A DNA stretch of 64,000 nt from CAVXYG01 sp963706835 (GCA_963706835.1 CAVPOB010000005.1:124001-188000), one strand, 5' to 3'; shown: positions 8,899-17,558, counted from the stretch's first letter. The notes: a model not told the origin generated them from the letters alone. Translations and numbers: made by a program.

Positions 8899-10011
8899 TC
8901 AGCCCAACACCTCGGCCAGGTCGAACCGGACGGGGCGGTCGAGTTGCGTGTAGGTGCACGATGCCGGGGCGCGGTCGGGCCGCCAGCGCTTGAAGGACGC
9001 CACATGCCGGAACCGGTCGCCCTCCATGTGGTCGTAGCCGACCTCGGCGACCAGGTCTGCGCGCAGCGGGATCCACGACAGGTCCTTGCCGCCGCTCCAG
9101 CGGGATGGGGCGCCGGGCACCCGGGCTGACGGGGTGTCTGACGTGGCCAGCCACGAGTGCCACGGATGCCGGCTCGGGTCCGGGTCGGCGTAGGGGGCCA
9201 ACTCATGGACCAGGTCCGCGCGCCGTCGGGCGCTGAACGATGAGGCAACGCCGACATGGTGCAGCGCCGCGCCTTCGTCATACAGCCCCAGCAGCAGCGA
9301 CCCCACGACGGGTTGCCCGTCCGGACCCGGCGTCTTGTACGGCCGCCATCCGGCGACCACGACGTCGGCGGTGCGGGCATGCTTCACCTTCAGCAGGGTC
9401 CGCTTGCCCGGTTCGTAGGGCGCTGCCAGCGGCCGCGCGATCACTCCGTCGAGACCCGCCCCCTCGAAGACGTCGAACCAGTGCTGCGCCAGTGCGCGAT
9501 CGCGAGTGGCAGGTGAACAGTGGAACGGCGGATGCCAATCAGCGCTGAGCGCCTCCAGGGCACGGCGCCGGTCGCTGTTCGGGGCGGTGCGCAGGTCCTC
9601 CCCGCGCACCGCCAGCACGTCGAAGGCGACCAACGAAGCCGGATACTGCTGCGCCAGTTCGGCGATCTTCCAGCCGCCGGCCTCACTGCGCGGGCGCAGC
9701 CGAAGTCCGAGCTCCTCGAACCACAGCCGGCCATCGTGGGCGCTGACCAGTTCGCCGTCCACGACCGTGCCGGGGTCCAACTGCTGGCGGGCCTGTTCAA
9801 CGACCTCGGGGAACGCGTAGGCAAGGTCTCCCGCTCGTCGCGGCTGCAGCACCACCCGGTCGCCCTCATCGCGGTAGACCAGGATCCGGAAGCCGTCCCA
9901 TTTGGGTTCGAACAGCAACCCCCCGGGAACCGAGTCCGGGTCCGGCACGGTGTTGCCGATCGGTTTGGCCAGCATCGGCGGAACGCCCGGCTCGAACGGC
10001 AACCGGTTCAC
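8899..10011 (-). CDS. ligC: ATP-dependent DNA ligase, LigC-like
   Basis: Stand-alone nucleotidyltransferase/OB-fold DNA ligase of 370 residues. The adenylated lysine is Lys37 in FEPKWDGFR. Motif DGELV, the LKVKH motif and a C-terminal OB domain (WIPLRADLVAEVGYDHME) follow in order. The N-terminal PPMLAKPIG is typical of LigC. There is no polymerase or nuclease domain. It overlaps the RibD-like reductase gene by 4 nt (ATGA), so the two are co-translated. LigC enzymes act with Prim-PolC in excision-type gap repair in mycobacteria; the probable partner is at 4629-5690. Confidence 0.9.
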   Translation of the reverse strand: MNRLPFEPGVPPMLAKPIGNTVPDPDSVPGGLLFEPKWDGFRILVYRDEGDRVVLQPRRAGDLAYAFPEVVEQARQQLDPGTVVDGELVSAHDGRLWFEELGLRLRPRSEAGGWKIAELAQQYPASLVAFDVLAVRGEDLRTAPNSDRRRALEALSADWHPPFHCSPATRDRALAQHWFDVFEGAGLDGVIARPLAAPYEPGKRTLLKVKHARTADVVVAGWRPYKTPGPDGQPVVGSLLLGLYDEGAALHHVGVASSFSARRRADLVHELAPYADPDPSRHPWHSWLATSDTPSARVPGAPSRWSGGKDLSWIPLRADLVAEVGYDHMEGDRFRHVASFKRWRPDRAPASCTYTQLDRPVRFDLAEVLG

Positions 10012-10724
10012 CGGTCCGCCCTGCGGTAGCGCAGGAAGACGAAGTCGTCATCGCGGAGCGCGCCGACGAGGTGGAATCCGCTCGGTGCCTCCGGACCCAC
10101 CACAGGCCGCTTGGCGTCGCCGCCGAGAAGGGTGGGGGAGATGGTGATGCAGAACTCGTCGATCAGGTCGGCGGCGAGCAGCGCGCCGTTGAGGTGCGGC
10201 CCGCCCTCGCACTGGATTCGCTGCAGCCCCCGGAGACGGAGTTTCGCCCTGGCCTCGGCGAGATCGACACCCCCGTCCCCGTTGGGGCACTCGATCGTGT
10301 CGGCGACGCCGGACAGCGATCCATTGTCCTCGGCGCACACCACGATGGGCCGGATCGGCGCCTCGGTGAACATCGCCAGGCCTGGATCCAGCGTCGGGGT
10401 GCGCGTGACGACGACCAGGACGGGGTGCTCGGCCATGCCGGCCTCGCGGCGATGCGGTTGCAGCGACTCCCTGGCGCGAATCGGGTCGTAGCCCTCGGCG
10501 CGCACCGTCCCGGCGGCGACCATGACCGCGTCGGCGACCCCCCGCAAGATGCCCAGCACGCGCCGGTCGGCGACCCCGGAGAGGCTGCCGGAGAGTCCTT
10601 CGGAGCCGATCGCGCCGCCATCGGCGCTCATCACCATGTTGGTCCGGACGCCCTCCTGGAAGGCGTACCACTGCGCGAGTTGCTGGTCCGAGGTGTCACC
10701 ACCGGCTTCCTGAAGCAGTTGCAT
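10008..10724 (-). CDS. RibD C-terminal-type (dihydrofolate-reductase-fold) reductase
   Basis: 238-residue protein of the pyrimidine reductase/RibD C-terminal family. It contains RTNMVMSADGGAIG near the N-terminus, LGILRGVADAVMVAAGTVRAEGY for the NADPH-binding core, and IQCEGGPHLNGALLAADLIDE, the CEGGP-type motif near the C-terminus. No deaminase domain is fused and no rib genes are near, so the real substrate may not be a riboflavin precursor. It overlaps ligC by 4 nt. It is divergent from zapE, with a 52-nt gap. Confidence 0.85.
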   Translation of the reverse strand: MQLLQEAGGDTSDQQLAQWYAFQEGVRTNMVMSADGGAIGSEGLSGSLSGVADRRVLGILRGVADAVMVAAGTVRAEGYDPIRARESLQPHRREAGMAEHPVLVVVTRTPTLDPGLAMFTEAPIRPIVVCAEDNGSLSGVADTIECPNGDGGVDLAEARAKLRLRGLQRIQCEGGPHLNGALLAADLIDEFCITISPTLLGGDAKRPVVGPEAPSGFHLVGALRDDDFVFLRYRRADR

Positions 10725-10776
10725 CTGCCGATCCTGTCAGGCACTGCCCGGTCCGGCAGCCCGATACCCTGGAGCG

Positions 10777-11796
10777 GTGCAGCGACTTGCCGACCGGAGC
10801 CCAACCGCGTCGCCGCAGGAGTTGCTCGCCGGCTTTGTGCCGCCGCCCCGGTTCGCCGACGTCCGATTCGCGACCTATCTGCCCAGTCCGGAACACCCCA
10901 CCCAGGCGGCGGCCGTCGCGGGCCTGGAGGCGTTCGCGGCACGCCTGCGCCGGCCGGAGCCCCGGCGCCGCAGGTTCCGTCGGGGAGCGCCGCCGGAGGC
11001 GAGGCCGGGCATCTACATGGACGGCGGCTTCGGCGTCGGCAAGACGCACCTGCTTGCCTCGCTGGCCCACGCCGCCCCGGGCCCCGTCGCCTTCGGCACG
11101 TTCGTGGAGTACACGCATCTGGTGGGGGCGCTCGGGTTCTCCCGCACGGTGGAGGCGCTGGCTGCCTACCGGCTGGTCTGCATCGACGAGTTCGAATTGG
11201 ACGACCCGGGCGACACGGTCCTGATGTCCACGCTGCTGGGTCGACTGGTCGAGCAGGGAGTTCGACTGGCCGCCACGTCGAACACGCTGCCGGACCGATT
11301 GGGCGAGGGGCGCTTCGCGGCGGAGGACTTCCTGCGGGAGATCCAGGGACTGTCCGCGCACTTCGACGTCTACCGCATCGACGGCCCGGACTACCGTCAT
11401 CGCGGCCTCCCGGGGCCCCCTCCACCGAGCTCGGCTGCGGCGGCCGCGACCCCGACCGACGATGCCGCAACGGTGGACCGGTTCGACGACCTGTTGGCGC
11501 ATCTGGCGCGGGTGCACCCGTCCAGGTACGGACAACTGATCGAGGGTGTCTCCGCGGTGCACCTGCTGGACGTGCACCCGGTGTCCGACCAGGCCGCAGC
11601 GCTTCGCCTGGTGGTGTTGGCCGACCGGCTGTACGACCGCGACGTCCCCGTGGTCGCCAGCGGCACGCCGCTGAACGAGGTCTTCACGCCGGAACTGCTG
11701 GCCGGCGGCTATCGGAAGAAGTACTTCCGCGCCACGTCCCGCCTCATCGCGCTGGCTCGCGAGGCCGCCGGACTGGCCCGGCACGGGGAGGGCTGA
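10777..11796 (+). CDS. zapE: Cell division protein ZapE (AFG1-like ATPase)
   Basis: AAA-type ATPase of 339 residues, related to ZapE/AFG1. Walker A is GGFGVGKT (83-90) followed by HLLASLAHAA. Walker B is LVCIDEFELDDPGD and sensor I is AATSNTLPD. The C-terminus keeps the family segments AVHLLDVHPV and SGTPLNEVFTPELLAGGYRKKYFRATSRL. In proteobacteria ZapE acts on the Z-ring; the role in actinobacteria is not settled. The start is GTG 10777. Confidence 0.9.
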   Translation: MQRLADRSPTASPQELLAGFVPPPRFADVRFATYLPSPEHPTQAAAVAGLEAFAARLRRPEPRRRRFRRGAPPEARPGIYMDGGFGVGKTHLLASLAHAAPGPVAFGTFVEYTHLVGALGFSRTVEALAAYRLVCIDEFELDDPGDTVLMSTLLGRLVEQGVRLAATSNTLPDRLGEGRFAAEDFLREIQGLSAHFDVYRIDGPDYRHRGLPGPPPPSSAAAAATPTDDAATVDRFDDLLAHLARVHPSRYGQLIEGVSAVHLLDVHPVSDQAAALRLVVLADRLYDRDVPVVASGTPLNEVFTPELLAGGYRKKYFRATSRLIALAREAAGLARHGEG

Positions 11797-11801
11797 GCGG
11801 C

Positions 11802-12125
11802 TCAGTCCTGTTCGGGGCTGCGCAGCAGCGCCGCGGTCCGTTCTTGGAACTGTGTCGTGTCCAGCCGGCCCCCCGCGTGATCCATGACCGCCGCCACGAG
11901 TTCGTCGCGCGGCCCGCGCGGGGCACCGCGGACCTCATCGGGGTCGGTGATCCGGCCATAGACCGGCCGCAGCAGCAGGTAGGCGATGATCGCCGGCCAC
12001 AACAGCGTGACCGCAACCGCCCACAGCACCTTCTGACCGCCGCTGAGGTCGCCCCGAACCGCCAGGTCGAACAGCGTGGCGATCCACACCAGGGCAAGTG
12101 GGACGGTGATGAAGATCAGTTCCAC
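11802..12125 (-). CDS. Small membrane protein, PLDc_N-like
   Basis: 107-residue protein. Two hydrophobic segments (about residues 4-16 and 29-47) are followed by LLRPVYGRITDPDE and a soluble tail. This matches the phospholipase-D-nuclease N-terminal (PLDc_N) type of small membrane protein. The GTG start at 12125 overlaps the end of the upstream acyltransferase gene by 10 nt, suggesting coupling. It is convergent with zapE (5-nt gap). Function unknown. Confidence 0.72.
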   Translation of the reverse strand: MELIFITVPLALVWIATLFDLAVRGDLSGGQKVLWAVAVTLLWPAIIAYLLLRPVYGRITDPDEVRGAPRGPRDELVAAVMDHAGGRLDTTQFQERTAALLRSPEQD

Positions 12126-13420
12126 CAGCGCCCCCAGATCACCTCTGCCAGCGCGTTGCGCTGCTGCTGGAGTTCGGCGACTTTCGCGGCGTCGGGTAGC
12201 CGGGTGGCTCGACGCCGCCGCCAGGCCAGCGACAGCCGCTCTGCCACGAACACGGTGGTCACCAGGAAGAATGGGGTCAGCAGGAGGGCCAGGCTCGCGC
12301 CGTCCGGTCCCGCTCGGCTGGAGGCCTGCCACACCAACCAGGCCCACTCGGCGCCGAACGCCAGTGTGGCCACGGCAGGGGTGAGCGTGGCCCGCACCGC
12401 CGGCGCGGCCGGCAGCAGCCGAACGGCTTGCACCAGCAGCCACGGAAGCAGGCCGATCAGGGCACCCACCAACGCGTAGGGCAGCAGCAGCAGGCTCAGC
12501 AGGACATCGCGGAAGCCGGACTGTGCCTGGGCGGCGGCCCCCGCCTTGCCGTGCCGCGCAAGCCCGACATCGGTCGCCCCGCTCTCGGCCAGCGCCTGCC
12601 GGTACGACGTGGCGCGCGCTAGCACCTCACCATCGCTGTCGGCTTCTCGCAGTTGCTCGGCCAACAGCGACACGTTGCCGTAGCGCAATGGCATCAACCG
12701 GTTGTCCACGTCGTGCAGCGGGATCTCGGCGGCCGAGGCGTAGGCGTGGGCGGAGGGCCAATCGGGGTAGTCCGGTGCTGCGTGCCGCAGCCGCGCGGTG
12801 ATCTCGTCGGTGAGAGCGGACACCGCATCCCGATCATCGGCACCGCCGTGCGCGCCGTGCGCGGCCGTCCACTCGTCCAGCGACAGCGGCGCGCCGACGT
12901 GCACGAGCACTCGGCTGCGGAAGATCGCCTTGGCCTCGTAGTGCACGCCGACCGGGATGATCCGGATCCCGCTGACGCCCGAGGCCTGGGCGCCCAGGGC
13001 GATCCGGGCCGCGCCGGTCTTGACCGGTGCGATGTGCGGCACGTCCTGCGTGACGCCTTCGGGGAAGATGAGGATGAGTTCGTCCTGCGCGAGCGCGTCG
13101 TAGCAGGAGGCGAACATGTCGTCGTTGCTGCCGGCACCCTTGTCCGCCCGACGGTGCACGGGGATGCCGCCCGCCGCGCTGGCGATTTGGCCGACCACGG
13201 GAATCTTGAAGATGACGTCGCGCGCCACGACTCGCGGCATCCGCGGCATGACGTCGACGAGGAGGATGCCGTCGGCGAGACCGCCGAAGTGATTGGCAAC
13301 GGCGATGGCCGGGCCGCCGGTCGCGCCGATCGATGGGTCCGCATAGACGTCGATCTCCCGGTACACCAAGTTGCCCATCACCCGCGCCAACCGGCGGATC
13401 ACCACGCCTCGGCTTGTCAT
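12116..13420 (-). CDS. PlsC-like 1-acylglycerol-phosphate acyltransferase with membrane tail
   Basis: 434 residues. The N-terminal half is a lysophospholipid acyltransferase domain: ANHFGGLADGIL (42-53) is the NH-x5-D form of the catalytic motif, and FPEGVTQD is the second substrate-binding motif. The C-terminal half adds several hydrophobic segments (LLLLPYALVGALIGLLPWLL, a long TM pair, then LLLTPFFLVTTVFVAERL), absent from simple PlsC proteins. It probably acylates a phospholipid precursor at the membrane. It overlaps the ceramidase-like gene upstream by 4 nt (ATGA) and the small membrane protein downstream by 10 nt: a tight three-gene set. Confidence 0.85.
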   Translation of the reverse strand: MTSRGVVIRRLARVMGNLVYREIDVYADPSIGATGGPAIAVANHFGGLADGILLVDVMPRMPRVVARDVIFKIPVVGQIASAAGGIPVHRRADKGAGSNDDMFASCYDALAQDELILIFPEGVTQDVPHIAPVKTGAARIALGAQASGVSGIRIIPVGVHYEAKAIFRSRVLVHVGAPLSLDEWTAAHGAHGGADDRDAVSALTDEITARLRHAAPDYPDWPSAHAYASAAEIPLHDVDNRLMPLRYGNVSLLAEQLREADSDGEVLARATSYRQALAESGATDVGLARHGKAGAAAQAQSGFRDVLLSLLLLPYALVGALIGLLPWLLVQAVRLLPAAPAVRATLTPAVATLAFGAEWAWLVWQASSRAGPDGASLALLLTPFFLVTTVFVAERLSLAWRRRRATRLPDAAKVAELQQQRNALAEVIWGRWWN

Positions 13421-13980
13421 GCGGACCGCCCCTCCTGAGACTCCGGCAAGGCTACCGGCTGGGGCTGCAGCGGCGGACGGAACAACAATGCCGCCACGAG
13501 GACGAATCCCACGCTGGTCAGCACGTGCCAGCCGCCGTGGGGCTGCAGGGGGCTGTCCGGGTCGCACACCGGTGAGCCGGTGCGTCCCCCCAGGAACGAG
13601 AGGCCGGCCAAGCCGCCGATCACGGCCAGCGAGATCACCCTGCGCCGCGTGGCACCGGGAAAGATCTGCCGTCCCCCGCGCCACCGCGCGCCGATAATCA
13701 CGGCGATCAGGACCAGCAGCGCCGCGATCGGCGCGTCGTGGAAAATCTTCGCGCCTGCAGTCTGCGGGCCGTGGAAGATGACGCTGCCCACTCCGATCAC
13801 TGCGAGTAGCAGGGCGTAGAGCCCGCCTGCGCCACGCCGTTGCTGCGGCGTGAGCATGGCCAGCACGATGGCGCCGGCCGCCACATAGCTGAGGCTGGAC
13901 AGCGCGTTGACGGGCTGGGCCAGCAGCCCGGGCTCGATCGCCTCGCAGTCGCTCTCCCCGATGGCGTCGATGCGAAGCAC
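13417..13980 (-). CDS. Ceramidase-like (CREST superfamily) membrane protein
   Basis: 187-residue multi-pass membrane protein. It has the spaced Cys/Glu/His/Asp residues of the alkaline ceramidase/CREST family: CEAIEPGLLAQPVNALSSL at the N-terminus, SVIFHGPQTAGAKIFHDAPI in the middle (two His and an Asp likely bind zinc) and HGGWHVLTSVGF near the end. It may hydrolyse an amide-linked lipid, but bacterial members are mostly uncharacterised. It is translationally coupled to the acyltransferase gene, pointing to lipid remodelling. Confidence 0.75.
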   Translation of the reverse strand: MLRIDAIGESDCEAIEPGLLAQPVNALSSLSYVAAGAIVLAMLTPQQRRGAGGLYALLLAVIGVGSVIFHGPQTAGAKIFHDAPIAALLVLIAVIIGARWRGGRQIFPGATRRRVISLAVIGGLAGLSFLGGRTGSPVCDPDSPLQPHGGWHVLTSVGFVLVAALLFRPPLQPQPVALPESQEGRSA

Positions 13981-14262
13981 GCGCCCAGTCTACGCATCGG
14001 CGGTGCTTGCGAGAGGTGTCCAAATCGCGCTGTGATGCAGCCCCAGCCGGGCGTGACACCGCTCGCCGACGATCGGTATGTCGGGTGGCACGGCGGCCGA
14101 ACTCCTGTCGCGACGCGGCTCGATGATGCCGATCAGACTCCTCACTTGGCCTCCCGTTGGCCATGACGGTTCCGGGTGCATGTGGATGCGCGGCGCCCGC
14201 AGAGCTCGCACGGGGCTCAGCCAGCCCCTCCATCGGGCTTCCGACCTGCCCAGGCGCAGCGC

Positions 14263-14727
14263 TCAACGATCCGTGGACGCCTGGGCAACGATGTGCAGCA
14301 GCAGCCCCACGCCCCACGGCACGGTGATCCAGTACGCGTAGTCGATACCGCCCCCGATGGCGAGGTCTTGCATCCATACGAAACTGTTGACGATCAGGAA
14401 CACCGACGCATGCGCGATGACGTCGTGCCAGCCGGTGGCCGATTGCTCTGCGGGTTTGGGCAGCCGCCGGGAGCGTGCGACCAGCACCAGGCCGCCCGCG
14501 AGCAGCACGCCACCTGCCAGCAGCAGCCCATAGCCCCAGGTCGCCCCGATCTCTTCGATCTCCCACGAGACGGTGCCCCCCACGCCGATGGATGCATCGT
14601 CGGGTCCGAGGAGGATGAACACGCCGAGCAAGGCGGTGATCGCCCCGACGATGATCAGGACTCTTCGAGTGACCCGGTAGTCGGCTGCGGTCGGCTCGGG
14701 TGCTGTCGCCGATGACAGGTCGTTCAT
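14263..14727 (-). CDS. 2TM-domain membrane protein
   Basis: 154-residue protein. Two hydrophobic segments (about 20-40 and 60-80) are followed by a 2TM-type domain: GWHDVIAHASVFLIVNSFVW, then a second helix YWITVPWGVGLLLHIVAQAS. A strong ribosome binding site (GAGGAGGTG) stands 9 nt before ATG 14727. Function unknown. The 282 nt between this gene and the ceramidase-like gene show no gene I can support. Confidence 0.75.
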   Translation of the reverse strand: MNDLSSATAPEPTAADYRVTRRVLIIVGAITALLGVFILLGPDDASIGVGGTVSWEIEEIGATWGYGLLLAGGVLLAGGLVLVARSRRLPKPAEQSATGWHDVIAHASVFLIVNSFVWMQDLAIGGGIDYAYWITVPWGVGLLLHIVAQASTDR

Positions 14728-15053
14728 GGTCGAGGCACACCTCCTCGGTCGTCCATCCACGCCTATCGCGGCCGGGTCACGCAGTGCCAGGGACTGAGGT
14801 CCCACACGGCGGTGTCATCTCGGTGCCACAGCCATGAGGCGTCGCGGCGCAGCACCCACCAGGGCCGGCTCGTCCGGCTGGAGCGAGCCGGGGCAATGGG
14901 GGTTGCGGCAGCTGGGGTCTGGATTCTTGTCGGTGCACCCCCGTCGGAGTGGATCGACGCGCTGTTCGCCGCAGTGGAAGGCCAGCAGCGCGCCACCCGC
15001 ACGGAACCGGGCTCGGCCGCCATGCCGGATCGTCGCATCGCTACGCTCCGTCC
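14728..15053. other. Divergent intergenic region
   Basis: 326 nt between the 2TM gene (minus) and the diacylglycerol-kinase-like gene (plus). Both promoters should lie here. Short open frames exist on both strands, but none has a ribosome binding site or a recognisable protein pattern. I see no clear terminator or repeat. Confidence 0.5.
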
Positions 15054-16430
15054 ATGGAGGCAATCACCCCGTCCCGGAGGGTGGCCGCCATCCTTACCCT
15101 CCCGCTCCTAGCGTTGGCGGTGCTCTTCGTCGTCTTCGCGGTCTACCGCAATGCTGTGTCCCTGGTGCTGGCACTGATCGGGCTCGGGATCGGAGTCGGG
15201 GCAGCGTGGTGGGCGGTGACAGAGTACGGGCTGCGGCGGTGGCTGGGCGTCTTCGGCAGCCTGGCAGGGTTCATCATGCTGGCCGTCGCCCTCGGCACGA
15301 CGATCACCCAGCCGGAGCACTGGATGGCGCGGCTCGTCGCCATTCTGGGGATCCTCGCAGCGACCCTGGCCCTGGCCCGGTACAGCCTCCTTCGTCCGGT
15401 TCCGAAGGCACCCGACGGCAGGATCCAAGTCGGTCGGCAGCCGAGTCGACCGGTGCTGCTGTGCAACCCGTGGTCCGGCGGGGGGAAGGTCGACAAGTTC
15501 GGGCTCGCCGATGCAGCGGCCCGGCTCGGTGTCGAGGTGGTCATGCTCGACCACGGCTTGGATCTGGAACAGCTCACGCGGCAGGCGGTCGCCGGCGGCG
15601 CCGATTGCCTCGGAATGGCCGGCGGCGACGGGTCGCAGGCGCTGGTGGCGTCGGTGGCCATCGAGCACGACCTCCCCTTCATCTGTGTTCCTGCGGGTAC
15701 GCGCAACCATTTCGCGCACGACCTCGGGCTCGACCGGGACGACCCCCGGCCAGCCTTGGCGGCGTTCCGGGATGCGGTCGAGCGGCGGGTCGACTACGCC
15801 ACCGTCAACGACCGACTGTTCGTCAACAACGTCTCGCTCGGCGTCTACGCCGAGATCGTGCAGTCCGACGACTACCGCGATGCCAAGGTCGAGGTCGTCG
15901 AGCAGCATGTGCGCCGTGCGCTCGGCCGGCGGGGGGAGACCTTCGATCTGCAGTACACCTCGCCCGCGGCCCGCGAGGTCGACGGCGCCTTCCTCATCAT
16001 GGTGTCGAACAACCCGTATGTGCTCGAGGTCAATCCGGACGCCGCTCAGCGACGCCAACTCGATACGGGTCGGCTCGGGGTGTTCGCGGTGTCCACCCGC
16101 ACCGGGGGTCAGGCGGCCGCCCTGGTCACACTGTCGGCGCTGGGGCTGCGCAACATCAGCCGCTTCTGGTACGAGTTCACGGCGACCGACTTCGAAGTCC
16201 GGTCCCGCTCCGGATCAGCGTACTTGGGTGTGGATGGCGAGGCGCTGCAGTTCCCCACGCCCCTGCGCTTCACGATCCACCCCGGCGGACTGCGCATGTA
16301 CGTCCCGGAAGGCAACCTCGAAGCGGCCGAGCGTCGGCGCGCCCGAGCGTTCGGCGCTGCCGACCTGTTCCGCGTCGCCGCGGGGATCGAGCCGTATCAG
16401 GCCCATCAGCGTCGGAACCGCGTCAGCTAG
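15054..16430 (+). CDS. Diacylglycerol kinase-catalytic-domain protein with N-terminal membrane region
   Basis: 458 residues from ATG 15054. The first 110 residues hold four hydrophobic segments. The rest is a lipid-kinase domain (DAGK/sphingosine kinase/YegS type): CNPWSGGGKVDKF (137-149), the ATP-binding GGDGS (190-194), CVPAGTRNHFAHDLGL and VNNVSLGVYAEI. The C-terminal lobe has YLGVDGEALQF. It probably phosphorylates diacylglycerol or a related lipid at the membrane. Its stop overlaps the convergent PAP2 phosphatase gene by 8 nt, pairing a lipid kinase with a lipid phosphatase. Confidence 0.88.
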   Translation: MEAITPSRRVAAILTLPLLALAVLFVVFAVYRNAVSLVLALIGLGIGVGAAWWAVTEYGLRRWLGVFGSLAGFIMLAVALGTTITQPEHWMARLVAILGILAATLALARYSLLRPVPKAPDGRIQVGRQPSRPVLLCNPWSGGGKVDKFGLADAAARLGVEVVMLDHGLDLEQLTRQAVAGGADCLGMAGGDGSQALVASVAIEHDLPFICVPAGTRNHFAHDLGLDRDDPRPALAAFRDAVERRVDYATVNDRLFVNNVSLGVYAEIVQSDDYRDAKVEVVEQHVRRALGRRGETFDLQYTSPAAREVDGAFLIMVSNNPYVLEVNPDAAQRRQLDTGRLGVFAVSTRTGGQAAALVTLSALGLRNISRFWYEFTATDFEVRSRSGSAYLGVDGEALQFPTPLRFTIHPGGLRMYVPEGNLEAAERRRARAFGAADLFRVAAGIEPYQAHQRRNRVS

Positions 16431-17067
16431 CGGCTGCTGGTCTGGCTGGTCCCGACGAGCCGGACCGCGCCTCGAAGCGCCGCAACACGCGCCGGGCGCC
16501 GCCTGCCACCGACTTGCCGAGCAGCCAGCCGACCGCGACATCGCCCGGGTAGTGCACGCCGGTGTAGACCCGCGAGAACCCCACGGCAGCGGCGGTGGCG
16601 TTGAGCGGCAGCCAGAGAGCCGGAATCTCGCGCCCCACGACTCCGGAGAACGCCGCAGCCGAGGCGGTATGGCCGGAAGGGAACGAGGACGAGGTCGGCT
16701 GCCTCAGCCGCCGAGCGATGGGAACCTCGATGGTAGGTCGCACCCGCCGGGTCAGGCCCTTCCCAGCGATGTTGGCCACGGCAGAGGTCACCGCCACGGC
16801 ACCCAGGCCGGTCACGGCGACGCGCCGCCCGCGCGGGCCGCCCACGGCAGCGATCACTGCGGCGGTCCCGATCCAGAGGACGGAGTAGGAGGCGACCAAG
16901 GACAGCCTCGGCAGCAACCGGTCCAGCGCGGGGGAGTGCACTTCGGCGACGCGGCGGAAGATCGCCTCATCGGCGGCGTGTCCGCGTGGCCAACGCGAAA
17001 CATGAGCGGCCGGCGCTTCCGCCCCGTGGCCGGTATCCGCATCGGGAGTGGCCTGCTCAGCGCGCAC
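16423..17067 (-). CDS. PAP2-family membrane phosphatase
   Basis: 214-residue PAP2/phosphatidic acid phosphatase-type protein with all three catalytic motifs: KGLTRRVRP, SSSFPSGHTAS and SRVYTGVHYPGDV. Several hydrophobic helices place it in the membrane, with a roughly 30-residue polar N-terminus. It starts with GTG 17067. Likely substrates are phosphatidate, a prenyl pyrophosphate or similar. It is convergent with the lipid-kinase gene. Confidence 0.9.
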   Translation of the reverse strand: MRAEQATPDADTGHGAEAPAAHVSRWPRGHAADEAIFRRVAEVHSPALDRLLPRLSLVASYSVLWIGTAAVIAAVGGPRGRRVAVTGLGAVAVTSAVANIAGKGLTRRVRPTIEVPIARRLRQPTSSSFPSGHTASAAAFSGVVGREIPALWLPLNATAAAVGFSRVYTGVHYPGDVAVGWLLGKSVAGGARRVLRRFEARSGSSGPARPAAAS

Positions 17068-17190
17068 GATCCGAGACTAGCGTAGCGGGAGCAGGTTGGC
17101 GGAGCGCGTACGTCGTCGTTGCGGGGGTTCCATGGCTGGGCGTCTGAGCGGACGGTCGCGGTGCCACGCGCGGTCTGCGTACTGCATGTG

Positions 17191-17263
17191 TGGGCGATAC
17201 AGGGATCGAACCTGTGACCTCTTCCGTGTCAAGGAAGCGCGCTAGCCACTGCGCCAATCGCCC
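17191..17263 (-). tRNA. tRNA-Val(GAC)
   Basis: 73-nt cloverleaf on the minus strand. Acceptor GGGCGAT pairs with ATCGCCC, the D arm contains GGCGCAGTGGCTAGCGC, and the anticodon stem CTTCC/GGAAG encloses TTGACAC (anticodon GAC). The T arm contains GGTTCGATCC, and the discriminator is A. CCA is not encoded. First of three tRNA genes in a row. Confidence 0.96.
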
Positions 17264-17267
17264 GGTG

Positions 17268-17341
17268 TGGAGGTGGCGACGGGATTTGAACCCGTGTAAA
17301 CGGATTTGCAGTCCGTTGCCTCGCCTCTCGGCCACGCCACC
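17268..17341 (-). tRNA. tRNA-Cys(GCA)
   Basis: Minus-strand cloverleaf. Acceptor GGTGGCG/CGCCACC, anticodon stem ACGGA/TCCGT enclosing CTGCAAA (anticodon GCA), T loop GTTCAAATC. The discriminator is U, as expected for Cys. Unlike its neighbours, the 3' CCA is encoded (17268-17270). Confidence 0.96.
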
Positions 17342-17391
17342 GGAGACCGTCCCGCTCCCGGGAGCAGTACCCAGGTGTACGAGGCCGTTCG

Positions 17392-17464
17392 AGCGGACGA
17401 CGGGATTCGAACCCGCGACCCTCACCTTGGCAAGGTGATGCTCTACCAACTGAGCCACGTCCGC
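17392..17464 (-). tRNA. tRNA-Gly(GCC)
   Basis: Minus-strand cloverleaf. Acceptor GCGGACG/CGTCCGC, D arm GGCTCAGTTGGTAGAGC, anticodon stem CACCT/AGGTG enclosing TGCCA (anticodon GCC), T arm GGGTTCGAATCCC, discriminator U. CCA is not encoded. It is 50 nt upstream of tRNA-Cys in transcription order and probably co-transcribed. Confidence 0.96.
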
Positions 17465-17558
17465 GTTGATGCTCTATCGCATCGGGGACAACCATAGCCG
17501 AACCTGGCCCGCTGCCACAAAGCCGGGTACCCCCGATCATCGTGGCGGCGGAATCGGC

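Noticed and set aside
8556..8990. Possible small minus-strand gene between ligC and recQ
   Set aside because: The frame looks partly protein-like but has no ribosome binding site, no clear start, and would overlap the recQ start by more than 100 nt.
13990..14211. Short minus-strand frame between the ceramidase-like and 2TM genes
   Set aside because: Low-complexity basic translation, no ribosome binding site and no recognisable pattern; typical of high-GC shadow frames.
14763..15063. Minus-strand frames ending in a Trp/His-rich tail upstream of the lipid-kinase gene
   Set aside because: No supported start, overlapping alternative frames on both strands and no homology recognised by eye.
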